DNA of 64,000 nucleotides from Panulirus ornatus (lineage: Eukaryota; Arthropoda; Malacostraca; Decapoda; Palinuridae). Below the pieces are notes generated by a model, which saw nothing but the letters and a program-made list of their open reading frames with translations, did not search any database and was not told the origin of the DNA. Position numbers and translations under genes: made by a program. This document shows, in pieces, positions 34,522 to 44,404 of this stretch. Where the stretch lies: contig NC_092235.1 of the NCBI RefSeq assembly GCF_036320965.1, forward strand, positions 2,478,028-2,542,027, given 5' to 3'. The first letter of the stretch is position 1. Each line of letters opens with the position of its first letter.

Positions 34522-34606
34522 TCTTGATATTAGTGATGGTCTATATAAATTGGATAACTTTAATGTTGATAAAATGTGTAAACAATTCACCTTCTTGTCC
34601 ACATAA
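34449..34606 (+). pseudogene. Penelope-like retroelement C-terminal fragment
   Basis: Frame NSNSSTTRNIIESSITEYTK, NYNLDISDGLYKLDNFNVDK, ending at TAA 34604-34606. I recognise this as the end of the GIY-YIG endonuclease region of Penelope-like elements (IIESSI...N-L-ISDGLYKLD). The following DNA (TTATGATACGCTTGTTGTCT, GTCCTAGCTACGTCTCTTCG) also matches the element's usual 3' region, from memory. The RT is absent. Confidence 0.5.
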
Positions 34607-34867
34607 TAAGTTTATGATACGCTTGTTGTCTGTCTTGGACAATCACATGTTTACCATATGGCGTCCTAGCTACGTCTCTTCGTTGTATATCAACTGGATA
34701 TATATATCAACTGGATATTTATATATATCCTTCAGTATGTTTACTTTTGATAATGAGGGACAGAAGCAGGAGCCAAACAATTTCGTCAAAGACATCTCTC
34801 TTTTCTAAACGCTGCCTCGCAAAGATTTTCATTAATTCAAATTGAAGAAACAGACGAATTTTCTATT

Positions 34868-34939
34868 GTCTGTTTAGCTCAGTGGTAGAGCGTGAGTCTT
34901 ACACACTCAAGGTCGTGGGTTCGAGACCCACACCAGACA
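34868..34939 (+). tRNA. tRNA-Val (anticodon UAC)
   Basis: 72 nt with all arms: acceptor GTCTGTT/ACCAGAC (one mismatch, T6-C67), D arm GCTC/GAGC, anticodon stem TGAGT/ACTCA with loop CTTACAC (anticodon TAC), T arm GTGGG/CCCAC with TTCGAGA, discriminator A. The A box and the B box (GGTTCGAGACC) are intact and a T7 run follows (pol III stop). The acceptor mismatch and the SINE-like tail at 34987 leave open that this is a recent SINE head rather than a working gene. Confidence 0.7.
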
Positions 34940-34986
34940 TAATTTTTTTCTTTTTCTTTTTTCATTTTGTCCGCATCACATGTGTG

Positions 34987-35070
34987 CAACATTCAGTATG
35001 TTCGTCCAACGTTATAGTGAAGATCTTCACAAAGAATTGAGGTTTTCGACCTTATCTGAAAGGGTCAGGT
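34987..35070 (+). repeat. SINE-like tail shared with 16483-16566
   Basis: Starts CAACATTCAGTATGTTCGTC and contains TATAGTGAAGATCTT. About 80% identical to the tail behind the tRNA-like piece at 16435. Separated from the tRNA by a T-rich 47-bp spacer. Confidence 0.6.
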
Positions 35071-35236
35071 CCACCAAGACGTCCTTGAAATCTTCCAGAA
35101 GCTTCTGGCGATCCTCCTCCAACTGCTGGGCACATCAGAGTTAACATGGGCCGGACATCGGTTGTGGAACGACTTAATCTGCTTCCGGTAGTTAGCAAGG
35201 ATGATAATGAGGGCTCTGACCTCATACCAGGTCAGC

Positions 35237-35308
35237 TTAGTTCCAGTCTATTACTTAGTTCCAGTCTATTGCTTAGTCCCAGTCTATTGCTTAGTTCCAG
35301 TCTATTGC
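35237..35308. repeat. 18-bp minisatellite, four units
   Basis: Four copies of TTAGTTCCAGTCTATTGC with single-base variants. Confidence 0.9.
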
Positions 35309-35487
35309 AACGACAATAAAAAAGTAAAACTCATTTCTTCGTGGAAAATTGAGAGAAAAACACGACAGCAACATGGAGATTTACCCTGTGGTTATTTTGC
35401 CGGCTAGTCGGCAACGGTCGGTCAAACACTATTTTGCCGTGGTAATCTCAGTGCTTCATATAATACTATGTTACAAAATATGTTCTT

Positions 35488-35559
35488 GGGGGCGTAGCTC
35501 AGTGGTAGAGCACTCGCTTGGCATGCGAGAGGTCCCGGGTGCAAACCCCGGCGCTTCCA
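35488..35559 (+). tRNA. tRNA-Ala-like (anticodon GGC)
   Basis: 72 nt: acceptor GGGGGCG/CGCTTCC (two G-T pairs), D arm GCTC/GAGC, anticodon stem CTCGC/GCGAG with loop TTGGCAT, T arm CCGGG/CCCGG, discriminator A, T5 run after it. Two oddities: anticodon GGC is rare for eukaryotic tRNA-Ala, which normally uses AGC, and the T loop reads TGCAAAC rather than TTCAAAC, changing the B box. It may be a pseudogene. Confidence 0.65.
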
Positions 35560-35594
35560 TTTTTGTTATGTGGGAAATTCATTGTTTTCAGTCT

Positions 35595-35598
<4 letters not shown>

Positions 35599-35666
<68 letters not shown>
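35599..35666. repeat. (TA)n microsatellite
   Basis: TA run followed by a T-run that leads into SINE-B copy 2. Confidence 0.97.
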
Positions 35667-35684
<18 letters not shown>

Positions 35685-35687
35685 TTT

Positions 35688-35910
35688 CATACTATTCGCC
35701 ATTTCCCGCGATAGCGAGGTAGCGTTAAGAACAGAGGACTGGGCCTTTGAGGGAAAATCCTCACCTGGCCCTCTTCTCTGTTCCTTCTTTTGGAAAATTA
35801 AGAAAAAAAACGAGAGGGGAGGATTTCCAGCCCCCCGCTCCCTTCCCTTTTAGTCGCCTTCTACGACATGCAGGGAATACGTGGGAAGTATTCTTTCTCC
35901 CCTATCCCCA
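35688..35910 (-). mobile_element. SINE-B copy 2
   Basis: Reverse-orientation copy: TCATACTATTCGCCATTTCC, CGCGATAGCGAGGTAGCG, then the body and TTCTCCCCTATCCCCA at the element's 5' end, with TA repeats on both sides. Confidence 0.8.
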
Positions 35911-35927
35911 TATATATATATATATAT

Positions 35928-36006
35928 CGTCCGATCAGGGAAGTTAAGCAACGTTGGGTCTGGTTAGTACTTGGATGGGTGACCGTCTGGGAACACCAGA
36001 TGCTGT
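35928..36006 (+). rRNA. 5S rRNA fragment fused to SINE-B
   Basis: Matches the 3' two thirds of eukaryotic 5S rRNA: CGTCCGATCAGGGAAGTTAA, GCAACGTTGGGTCTGGTTAG, TACTTGGATGGGTGACCGTC, TGGGAACACCAGATGCTGT. It includes the internal promoter (box A AGTTAAGCAACG, intermediate element, box C GGATGGGTGACC). The first 30 or so bases are missing, and the 3' end runs without a gap into the SINE 5' end at 36007. Confidence 0.85.
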
Positions 36007-36146
36007 TATCCCTGGGGATAGGGAAGAAAGTATACTTGCCACGTATTCCCTGCGTGGCGTACAAGGCGACTAAAAGGGGAGGGAGCGGGAGGCTGGAAAT
36101 CCTTCCCTCTTATTTTCAATTTTCCAAAAGACGGAACAGAGAAGAT
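36007..36146 (+). mobile_element. SINE-B copy 3 (5S-headed, 3'-truncated)
   Basis: TATCCCTGGGGATAGGGAAG, then CGTATTCCCTGCGTGGCGTA and GGCTGGAAATCC, ending near ACGGAACAGAGAAG without the LINE-like 3' core. It is the only copy here with 5S sequence attached. Confidence 0.75.
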
Positions 36147-36179
36147 ATAAAGATATTGTAAAGATGTAACTAATATAAG

Positions 36180-37110
36180 ATATAAGAATGAATGGAAGGT
36201 ACGGATGTAGCTGAAACAAGGAGTAATGAAGATTAAGGTGCAATGAAAATTATTCTGTAGTGAAGATAAATGTATATGTTAAAATTTTGTATTGAACATC
36301 AAGAAGTAATGATAATGATGAGAGTGTAGTGACGATGAGGGTTTAGTTAGGGAGTGGTGACAATTGCCTTTACAATGATACTAAGGAGGTAACACAATGA
36401 GGAACACAAACTTTCCAAAGCTACGTTCAAGTCAGACTTTGAACTAAGTTCGGTAAACAGAAGGATGATGTTAAGATGAGAGTGTAGTGAAGAAGAATAT
36501 AGTGATGATAAGGATATTGTCAAGATAGGTTGTAGCGAAGATACGAATGTAGTGAAGATACGAATTTAGTAGAGATGAGGGTTATTAAAGAGTAAAGTTT
36601 ATTCAAAATGATTATGTAGTGAAGATAAGAACTACTTTTAGTGAACATCAGGGAGTGCAATGATGATGGTATGGTAGAAATAACGGTTTAGTGAAGAAGA
36701 GGATATAGCGAAGATATATTTAGTGAAAATAAGCTAGTAGTGAAGATACACGTTAGTGAATATGAGGTTGTATTGACCTGATCCCCCAAATCCTCCAACC
36801 TACGTTCAAGGGCGGATCCAAAGCCAACCGAAAAGGCTATTTCTCTGTGTATTGTTAGTGGTGGTGGTGGTATGTAGGTGTGTGTAATCATCTATTTGCA
36901 CTGTATTAGGAGGGAGTTTTACACTCGTGGGGCCCCGTGTAAGTACGTTGTTTGTGTGAGCGGGTAAAATCTAAAGCCTTCCTTGAAACCAGCTTAGTCA
37001 AGATAAGGTCATATGAAGATGAGGTTGTAGTGAAGATTATAATAAGCCTTGCATAGTGAAGATAAAGGGATCAAGGAGAGGAGATATAGTAAAGAAGATT
37101 ATAGTGAACA
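36180..37110. repeat. Degenerate array of TAGTGAAGAT-type motifs
   Basis: The decamer TAGTGAAGAT and close variants recur every 20-60 bp in the same strand, with ragged spacers (GAGGTT, AAGG, ATATAG). A related array in the opposite strand lies at 58280-58710. It looks like an old, mutated satellite. No coding region is supportable. A (CA)n run follows at 37216-37318. Confidence 0.6.
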
Positions 37111-37215
37111 CAAAAGGATTCAAGCTACGTGCAGGGTCAGCCTACGGGCTTGAACTTACATTTTAGGTCAAAGGCATCACCAGTACACCCCGGCCAGCAT
37201 TAAAGTTTATCCGTA

Positions 37216-37274
37216 CACACACACAAACACACAAACACAACACACACACACACACACGCACACACACACACACA

Positions 37275-37318
<44 letters not shown>
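37216..37318. repeat. (CA)n microsatellite
   Basis: Interrupted CA run of about 100 bp. 37320-37640 holds nothing supportable beyond CCATCTT(C/G)ACTA phrases. Confidence 0.95.
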
Positions 37319-37319
<1 letters not shown>

Positions 37320-37649
37320 AAAGTAACTATTCAACAATGATTTCCCAAAAGCCATTTACCTCATATCGTTTTATTTCGATGCTTGAAAATGGGCAAATTT
37401 TCGTCAAAGTGTTTTTTGTCTTATTAGTATTTATGATGATTTATTGATTCAAAAAGTATTGGTATTTCGAAACTATTTAGATCCTTCGACATCTCTAGCC
37501 ATCTTCACTACACTCTCAACACCATTGGCCATCTTGACTATTTCTTCGACACCTTTAGATTTCATCAAATAATGATCGCAACAAAACTAAATGAATCCGT
37601 CTACATATCCGGATTTGTATGGGATTTAATCTGGATACATCTGGTTATG

Positions 37650-37680
37650 TGACGTCACATGATAGAGGGGTATATAAGGC
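37650..37680 (+). promoter_or_regulatory. CRE and TATA box of the kinase gene
   Basis: TGACGTCA at 37650-37657 and TATATAAG at 37671-37678, 13 bp apart. Transcription would start near 37700, about 95 bp before the favoured ATG (37795). Confidence 0.7.
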
Positions 37681-37794
37681 CGGCGGCGAGAGAAGTGTAA
37701 TCATTTGAGGATGGGAGTCCGTACCGACAACATCTCCTCTCACACTCTCCGGCAAGAAGAAAATTTGGTAAGTGCACCTCAGGCCGGAATCAAA

Positions 37795-38568
37795 ATGAGT
37801 GTTCCAGTCGTAAAGTTGACCCAGAAGGATGTAAATGACCTGGTGGTCATGAGAGAGGTGGGTCGGGGAGGCAACGCCAAGATTGAAACGGTGTTGTTCC
37901 GTGGATCGTGTTGCGTCATCAAAACCCTTCTGGACGGAGTGAGTTGGAAAAGTCTTATGGATGAAGCCGACATTCACAGGAGACTGGCTGGGGCTGGAGG
38001 AGCCCCTCTACTTCGAGCAGTGTGCCGCAACCCCCCACTGATCATCTTAAGCCACACTGGCCAGCCTTATGATAAGTACATGAGAACATGTCGGTCGGAC
38101 GAGGAACTGGTCGAATCCGCCATCATGGTCGCTCGTCGGCTGATGGAAATCCATAAGAAAAACATTGTCCATAATGACGTCAAGGTCGAGAATGTGACGG
38201 TGACGATGGGTGAGAAGCCAGAGTTTCACATCATCGACTTCGGCTTGAGCGTTAAGAAGGGAAGCTGCGTTGAGTACAATGTTCCTGACCTGTGGTTGGC
38301 CCCTGAGGTCAGGGAGCGCAAGCCGGTCTCCCCAGCCAGTGACGTCTTCTCTTTTGGGCATCTAATGAGGCACGTGTCCATCCTGGTCAGGAAGCAGGGT
38401 GTGCGGGAAAGCCTCCAGGATCTTTACCAAACAGCGACCCACAGCGACCCCTCAGAGAGACCAGCTCTGCCACTTATTATTGGTGAGCTGAAGAAGGTGA
38501 TGAGGTCAGTCCGCCGGAGGCGTACCAGAGGAGGGGGCCAACGGAACCAGAGGAAGGGCAGGAAATGA
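37795..38568 (+). CDS. Short intronless protein kinase
   Basis: Predicted 257-residue kinase that transfers ATP phosphate to protein Ser/Thr or Tyr; the target is unknown. Landmarks: glycine loop GRGGNA (23-28), ATP lysine in CVIK (K43), alpha-C glutamate (E57), catalytic loop HNDVKVEN (H126, D128, K130, N133), DFG (148-150), APE (169-171), DVFSFG (183-188), DPSERP (218-223). The HRD arginine is Asn (HND), so activation-loop phosphorylation may not be needed. Only the kinase domain is present, plus a basic tail (RRRRTRGGGQRNQRKGRK at 240-257) that could be a nuclear or nucleic-acid-binding signal. An in-frame ATG at 37711 would add 28 residues, but it lies about 10 nt from the expected transcript start; 37795 has A at -3. 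No introns, which suggests retroposition or a lineage-specific single-exon family. Confidence 0.85.
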   Translation: MSVPVVKLTQKDVNDLVVMREVGRGGNAKIETVLFRGSCCVIKTLLDGVSWKSLMDEADIHRRLAGAGGAPLLRAVCRNPPLIILSHTGQPYDKYMRTCRSDEELVESAIMVARRLMEIHKKNIVHNDVKVENVTVTMGEKPEFHIIDFGLSVKKGSCVEYNVPDLWLAPEVRERKPVSPASDVFSFGHLMRHVSILVRKQGVRESLQDLYQTATHSDPSERPALPLIIGELKKVMRSVRRRRTRGGGQRNQRKGRK

Positions 38569-38715
38569 GGTGCCCTTCCTCAACTATCTACCTCACAATA
38601 AGAACTTTGTTTTAGAGGAAATTATTATTTTTACATATCTTAAAACGGGAAAGACCTTTATTTTAGAGGAAATTAAAATATTTATTAAAAACGGAAAAAA
38701 ATTATGGAACTCGAC

Positions 38716-38787
38716 ATGCAACCACCTCCTCGTGGTGAGTTCTGGGTGATAAGAGATCAAACATCTCTTATCAGCTAAGAGTTGCAT
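38716..38787. other. Branched hairpin downstream of the kinase
   Basis: Outer stem ATGCAAC (38716-38722) with GTTGCAT (38781-38787) encloses ACCAC/GTGGT (38721-38736, sharing two bases with the outer stem) and a perfect 10-bp hairpin GATAAGAGAT/ATCTCTTATC (38748-38772). It lies about 150 nt past the kinase stop, possibly in its 3' UTR. Function unknown. Confidence 0.5.
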
Positions 38788-38916
38788 ACAAACGTATTTC
38801 CTGATAAGTAAAAGACAACTGGATAATGTTCTTATGATCTTAAATGTTCTTAGAGTCTGGCTAGTGTTATCTTGGAGGTCTTCTATCCCCTACAGCTCGG
38901 GCTGGGCCCAGACTTC

Positions 38917-39052
38917 ATCATGGACAACGATAAATGATCTTAGCCTAGCTATAATGGACAACGATAAATGATCTTAGCCTAGCTATAATGGACAGCGATA
39001 AATGATTTAGCCTAACTATTATGGACAACGCTAAATGATCTTAGCCTAGCCA
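38917..39052. repeat. 34-bp minisatellite, four units
   Basis: Four units built on ATGGACAACGATAAATGATC + TTAGCCTAGCTATA, with one 2-bp shortened unit. 39055-39290 shows no gene. Confidence 0.9.
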
Positions 39053-39290
39053 TCAAGGCCCATTTTCAGTCGTCCATCATAAATTTGCATGTTATTCTAA
39101 TATTATTAGTAGTTTGAACCTTATAAAAGACTGACTTGGTTCAGTTGTATGTTTTCATTCAAGAACAAATTAAAGTGTCCCAAGCATTTTGAAATGGCAT
39201 TTGTAATACTTAACTCTCAATGTTAGCGAAAACATGTGAGATAACCACGACTGAGCAGCTTTCCTGTGTGCTATGAATTTTTGACCTTCC

Positions 39291-39296
<6 letters not shown>

Positions 39297-39365
<69 letters not shown>
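39297..39365. repeat. (CT)n microsatellite
   Basis: Perfect CT run of about 68 bp. Confidence 0.97.
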
Positions 39366-39369
<4 letters not shown>

Positions 39370-39479
39370 AAATATCCGAAATTATGAAATTCAATGAAGC
39401 CAAACTTCTGAATTACTTGTTTGTCTTGTAAAGTAGATCGTAGGTTTTTTTGATATATATATATATTTTTTTTTTTCTT

Positions 39480-40414
39480 TTTTTGCTTTGTCGCTGTCTC
39501 CCGCGTTTGCGAGGTAGCGCAAGGAAACAGACGAAAGAAATGGCCCAACCTACCCCCATACACATGTATATACATACACGTCCACACACGCAAATATACA
39601 TACCTACACAGCTTTCCATGGTTTACCCCAGACGCTTCACATGCCCTGATTCAATCCACTGACAGCACGTCAACCCCGGTATACCACATCGATCCAATTC
39701 ACTCTATTCCTTGCCCTCCTTTCACCCTTCTGCATGTTCAGGCCCCGATCACACAAAATCTTTTTCACTCCATCTTTCCACCTCCAATTTGGTCTCCCAC
39801 TTCTCCTCGTTCCCTCCACCTCCGACACATATATCCTCTTAGTCAATCTTTCCTCACTCATTCTCTCCATGTGCCCAAACCATTTCAAAACACCCTCTTC
39901 TGCTCTCTCAACCACGCTCTTTTTATTTCCACACATCTCTCTTACCCTTACGTTACTTACTCGATCAAACCACCTCACACCACACATTGTCCTCAAACAT
40001 CTCATTTCCAGCACATCCACCCTCCTGCGCACAACTCTATCCATAGCCCACGCCTCGCAACCATACAAAATTGTTGGAACCCCTATTCCTTCAAACATAC
40101 CCATTTTTGCTTTCCGAGATAATGTTCTCGACTTCCACACATTCTTCAAGGCTCCCACGATTTTCGCCCCCTCCCCCACCCTATGATCCACTTCTGCTTC
40201 CATGGTTCCATCCGCTGCCAGATCCACTCCCAGATATCTAAAACACTTTACTTCCTCCAGTTTTTCTCCCTTCAAACTTACCTCCCAATTGACTTGACCC
40301 TCAACCCTACTGTACCTAATAACCTTGCTCTTATTCACATTTACTCTTAACTTTCTTCTTTCACACACTTTACCAAACTCGGTCACCAGCTTCTGCAGTT
40401 TCTCACATGAATCA

Positions 40415-40420
<6 letters not shown>
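39480..40420 (-). mobile_element. RTE-like LINE copy, 5'-truncated
   Basis: The 3' end is on the left (GCTTTGTCGCTGTCTCCCGC, next to a short TA run at 39456), followed by about 190 bp of 3' UTR and the C-terminal half of ORF2 to 40414, where a (TA)n run (40421-40484) begins. Confidence 0.85.
39670..40414 (-). pseudogene. RTE-like LINE ORF2 fragment (after RT motif C)
   Basis: Starts in the RT thumb region ([20 protein letters not shown]) and runs through [39 protein letters not shown] and [20 protein letters not shown] to RNRVNWIDVVYRG. The catalytic FADD lies outside this copy. Confidence 0.8.

Positions 40421-40484
<64 letters not shown>
40421..40484. repeat. (TA)n microsatellite
   Basis: 64-bp TA run lying exactly between two RTE-like LINE copies in the same orientation. 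Confidence 0.97.
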
Positions 40485-40488
<4 letters not shown>

Positions 40489-41807
40489 TATACTTTGTCG
40501 CTGTCTCCCGCGTTTGCGAGGTAGCGCAAGGAAACAGACGAAAGAAATGGCCCAACCCCCCCCATACACATGTATATACATACGTCCACACACGCAAATA
40601 TACATACCTACACAGCTTTCCATGGTTTACCCCAGACGCTTCACATGCCTTGATTCAATCCACTGACAGCACGTCAACCCCGGTATACCACATCGCTCCA
40701 ATTCACTCTATTCCTTGCCCTCCTTTCACCCTCCTGCATGTTCAGGCCCCGATCACACAAAATCTTTTTCACTCCATCTTTCCACCTCCAATTTGGTCTC
40801 CCTCTTCTCCTCGTTCCCTCCACCTCCGACACATATATCCTCTTGGTCAATCTTTCCTCACTCATTCTCTCCATGTGCCCAAACCACTTCAAAACACCCT
40901 CTTCTGCTCTCTCAACCACGCTCTTTTTATTTCCACACATATCTCTTACCCTTACGTTGCTCACTCGATCAAACCACCTCACACCACACATTGTCCTCAA
41001 ACATCTCATTTCCAGCACATCCATCCTCCTGCGCACAACTCTATCCATAGCCCACGCCTCGCAACCATACAACATTGTTGGAATCACTATTCCTTCAAAC
41101 ATACCCATTTTTGCTTTCCGAGATAATGTTCTCGACTTCCACACATTCTTCAGGGCCCCCAGAATTTTCGCCCCCTCCCCCACCCTATGATCCACTTCCG
41201 CTTCCATGGTTCCATCCGCTGCCAGATCCACTCCCAGATATCTAAAACACTTCACTTCCTCCAGTTTTTCTCCATTCAAACTCACCTCCCAATTGACTTG
41301 ACCCTCAACCCTACTGTACCTAATAACCTTGCTCTTATTCACATTTACTCTTAACTTTCTTCTTCCACACACTTTACCAAACTCAGTCACCAGCTTCTGC
41401 AGTTTCTCACATGAATCAGCCACCAGCGCTGTATCATCAGCGAACAACAACTGACTCACTTCCCAAGCTCTCTCATCCCCAACAGACTTCATACTTGCCC
41501 CTCTTTCCAAAACTCTTGCATTTACCTCCCTAACAACCCCATCCATAAACAAATTAAACAACCATGGAGACATCACACACCCCTGCCGCAAACCTACATT
41601 CACTGAGAACCAATCACTTTCCTCTCTTCCTACACGTACACATGCCTTACATCCTCGATAAAAACTTTTCACTGCTTCTAACAACTTTCCTCCCACACCA
41701 TATATTCTTACTACCTTCCACAGAGCATCTCTATCAACTCTATCATATGCGTTCTCCAGATCCATAAATGCTACATACAAATCCATTTGCTTTTCTAAGT
41801 ATTTCTC

Positions 41808-41811
<4 letters not shown>
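40485..41811 (-). mobile_element. RTE-like LINE copy, longest here
   Basis: The 3' end (ACTTTGTCGCTGTCTCCCGC) abuts the (TA)n at 40421-40484. The 3' UTR is about 190 bp and ORF2 extends to at least 41786. The 5' end stops at the next (TA)n (41815-41878). Confidence 0.85.
40674..41786 (-). pseudogene. RTE-like LINE reverse transcriptase, truncated ORF2
   Basis: 370 open codons carrying all RT catalytic motifs: AFMDLENAYDRVDRDAL (motif A), GLRQGCVMSPWLFNLFMDG (motif B), LLFADDTALVAD (motif C), then the thumb and the C-terminal [36 protein letters not shown], ending VYRG. The endonuclease and RT fingers are missing, so it is not autonomous. The family resembles RTE/BovB-type LINEs; the exact clade is not settled from the sequence alone. 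Confidence 0.8.

Positions 41812-41814
<3 letters not shown>

Positions 41815-41878
<64 letters not shown>
41815..41878. repeat. (TA)n microsatellite
   Basis: TA run between two RTE-like LINE pieces. Confidence 0.97.
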
Positions 41879-41879
<1 letters not shown>

Positions 41880-41882
<3 letters not shown>

Positions 41883-42247
41883 CTATTTATTCATTTTGCT
41901 TTGTCGCTGTCTCCCGCGTTAGCGAGGTAGCTCAAGGAAACAGACGAAAGAATGGTCCAACCCAACCACATACACATGTGTATACATAAACGTCCACACA
42001 CAGTACATATACATATCTATACATCTCAATGTATACATATATATACACACACAGGCATATACATATATACCCATGTACATAATTCATACTGTTTGCCTTT
42101 ATTCATTCCCATCGCCACTCCGCCACACATGGAATAACAACACCCTCCCCCCTCATGTGTGCGAGGTAGCGCTAGGAAAAGACAACAAAGGCCCCATCCG
42201 TTCACACTCAGTCTCTAGCTGTCATGTAATAATGCACATACATATAT
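41880..42247 (-). mobile_element. RTE-like LINE 3' UTR fragment
   Basis: Contains the 3' core twice in related form: GCTGTCTCCCGCGTTAGCGA near 41902 and GTGTGCGAGGTAGCGCTAGG near 42157. No coding part. Confidence 0.7.
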
Positions 42248-42531
<284 letters not shown>

Positions 42532-42689
42532 GGGAGTAAATATATAAAACCATTTTGGTGTCTCAGATTTTAGACATGAATCAAGGTATATTTATGCCAC
42601 TGACTAAGATTATGACCTTCATTTCCTTCCGGTAGATACAGTTTTACAGATAATGCAATTATCAATAAATGGACCACTCACGAGCTTAG

Positions 42690-43847
42690 GTAGTTCTAAG
42701 TGGAGCTTAAAATGTTGTGCTTCTACACAATGACAACAAATATGGATCACTCCCAATTGGTGGTTCAACTATGATGTGTGAACAGCAAGACACAGTCGTG
42801 CTGGTCTTACACAAGATATCATACCACCATGACCAATGGTTAATGTGTGTGGATCTTAAGATGGTGACTTTTCTCCTGGGTCAGCAGAGTGGGTACAACA
42901 AGGAGCCCTGCTTTATCTGTCTCTGGGATAGTAGAGCTGAGGATGAGCACTGGCTGAGAAAACAATGGTCTCTGAGAGAAAACATGTTGGTTGGAGACAG
43001 AATATCATGGCAGAACCCTTGGTTGACAGAGATAAGATCATTGTACCACCACTGCACATCAAACTAGGTTTAATGAAACAGTTTGTGAAGGTTTGGAACA
43101 AAGAGGGACACTCTTCTTTGGAACAAAGAAGGACACTCTGCTTTGACTACTTATGCAGAAAATGTCCAGCGCTGATCATGGAGAAAGTGAAGGCAGGTAT
43201 TGTCGACGGGTCACAAATCATGGAACTCATGAAAGACCCACATTTCCAAGATTCAATGACCAATGTTGAGGCAGAGGCATGGTCTTCGTTCACTGTGGTT
43301 GTAAGGAATTGTCTTGGTCACCATAAAGCAGATAACTACCCTGAACTAGTGGAGAACCTGCCATCTTCTTTCCCTCAACTTGGCTGTAAAATGAACATCA
43401 AAGTGCATTACCTCCACACCCACTTGGCCAGACAACCTAAGTGAGGAACTGGCTCAACCATTCCACCAAGATTTAAGAACCATGGAAGAAAGATCCCGGG
43501 GACACTGGGACACCCATACCTGGGACACTGGGATACCCATACCTGGGACACTGGGATACCCATACCTGGGACACTGGGATACCCATACCTGGGACACTGG
43601 GACACCCATACCTGGGACACTGGGATACCCATACCTGGGACACGGATACCCATACCTGGGACACTGGGATACCCATACCTGGGACACTGGGATACCCATA
43701 CCTGGGACACTGGGATACCCATACCTGGGACACTGGGATCCCCATGTGATGGTGGATCAGTGCTGGATCATTGCAGGTGATTGTGGTGGGTCAGGTGAGC
43801 ACAAACGTGACATGTGTGAGGACATGATGAACCATGATGATATATAA
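42690..43847 (+). pseudogene. Conserved arthropod repeat-protein, broken copy, right arm
   Basis: Fuller copy of the pseudogene at 11183-12593. In order: LLHNDNKYGSLPIGG (about 42719), DLKMVTFLLGQQSGY (about 42861), PCFICLWDSRAEDEHW (about 42907), a frameshift near 43000, PPLHIKLGLMKQFVKVW (about 43043), a 25-bp direct duplication (about 43094-43143), PHFQDSMTNVEAEAWSSF, HKADNYPELVENL, a frameshift near 43430, LAQPFHQDLRTMEERSRG, the 23-bp array, then HVMVDQCW and the end at 43847. The family is known to me only as an uncharacterised, highly repeated protein, possibly mobile. Confidence 0.7.
43497..43740. repeat. 23-bp minisatellite inside a broken gene, right arm
   Basis: About 11 units of the same 23-bp repeat as 11285-11880, with one shortened unit near 43643. 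The first and last units merge into the codons GHWD and HWDPH of the surrounding gene, which suggests that the array grew from those codons. Confidence 0.97.
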
Positions 43848-44129
43848 CTTTCTAGGTTGGGCTCGTCACCGTCACCATTATCTGTGGATGTCATCATCAT
43901 CATCATCATCATCATCATTTCATCGTAAATCAACCAATGCTACTTGTAGGAAGCCATTTCTCTTGATGCCACAATAATGATGGTATGTTGTATGTAATTA
44001 TATCATCATATCTCCATCACCAGAGAACAACGGAGGAGGAGGAGGAGGAGGAGGAGGAGGCCATATTTAGAATCACCCAGCCACCAAACCTGACCTGACC
44101 TGACCTGACCTGATCATCAACACAAGACT

Positions 44130-44245
44130 ACCATCATGACGACGTCACCAAGTGTCATGTTGTGTTGACCTCATCACTGATGACATCATGATGACGTCAG
44201 CAAGTGTCATGTGGTGTTGACGTCATCACTGATGACATGAGGGCC
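44130..44245. repeat. CRE-like minisatellite, right arm (two units)
   Basis: About 115 bp matching two units of the 10137-10890 array in reverse complement, with TGACGTCA at the unit starts. It is probably close to the unexpanded ancestral state. Confidence 0.9.
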
Positions 44246-44404
44246 ACTATGATGGCTGTTGTGTGGCAAGTCTGGATTCATGTTCAATGGGGTTCAGGTC
44301 AGGTCAGGTCAGGTCAGGGATGTGGTTGGGGGCAACATTCCCCAGTGGGGCTCAAACCACAACTTAACACCCCGACCCACCCACCCACCCACCGACCCAC
44401 CGAC

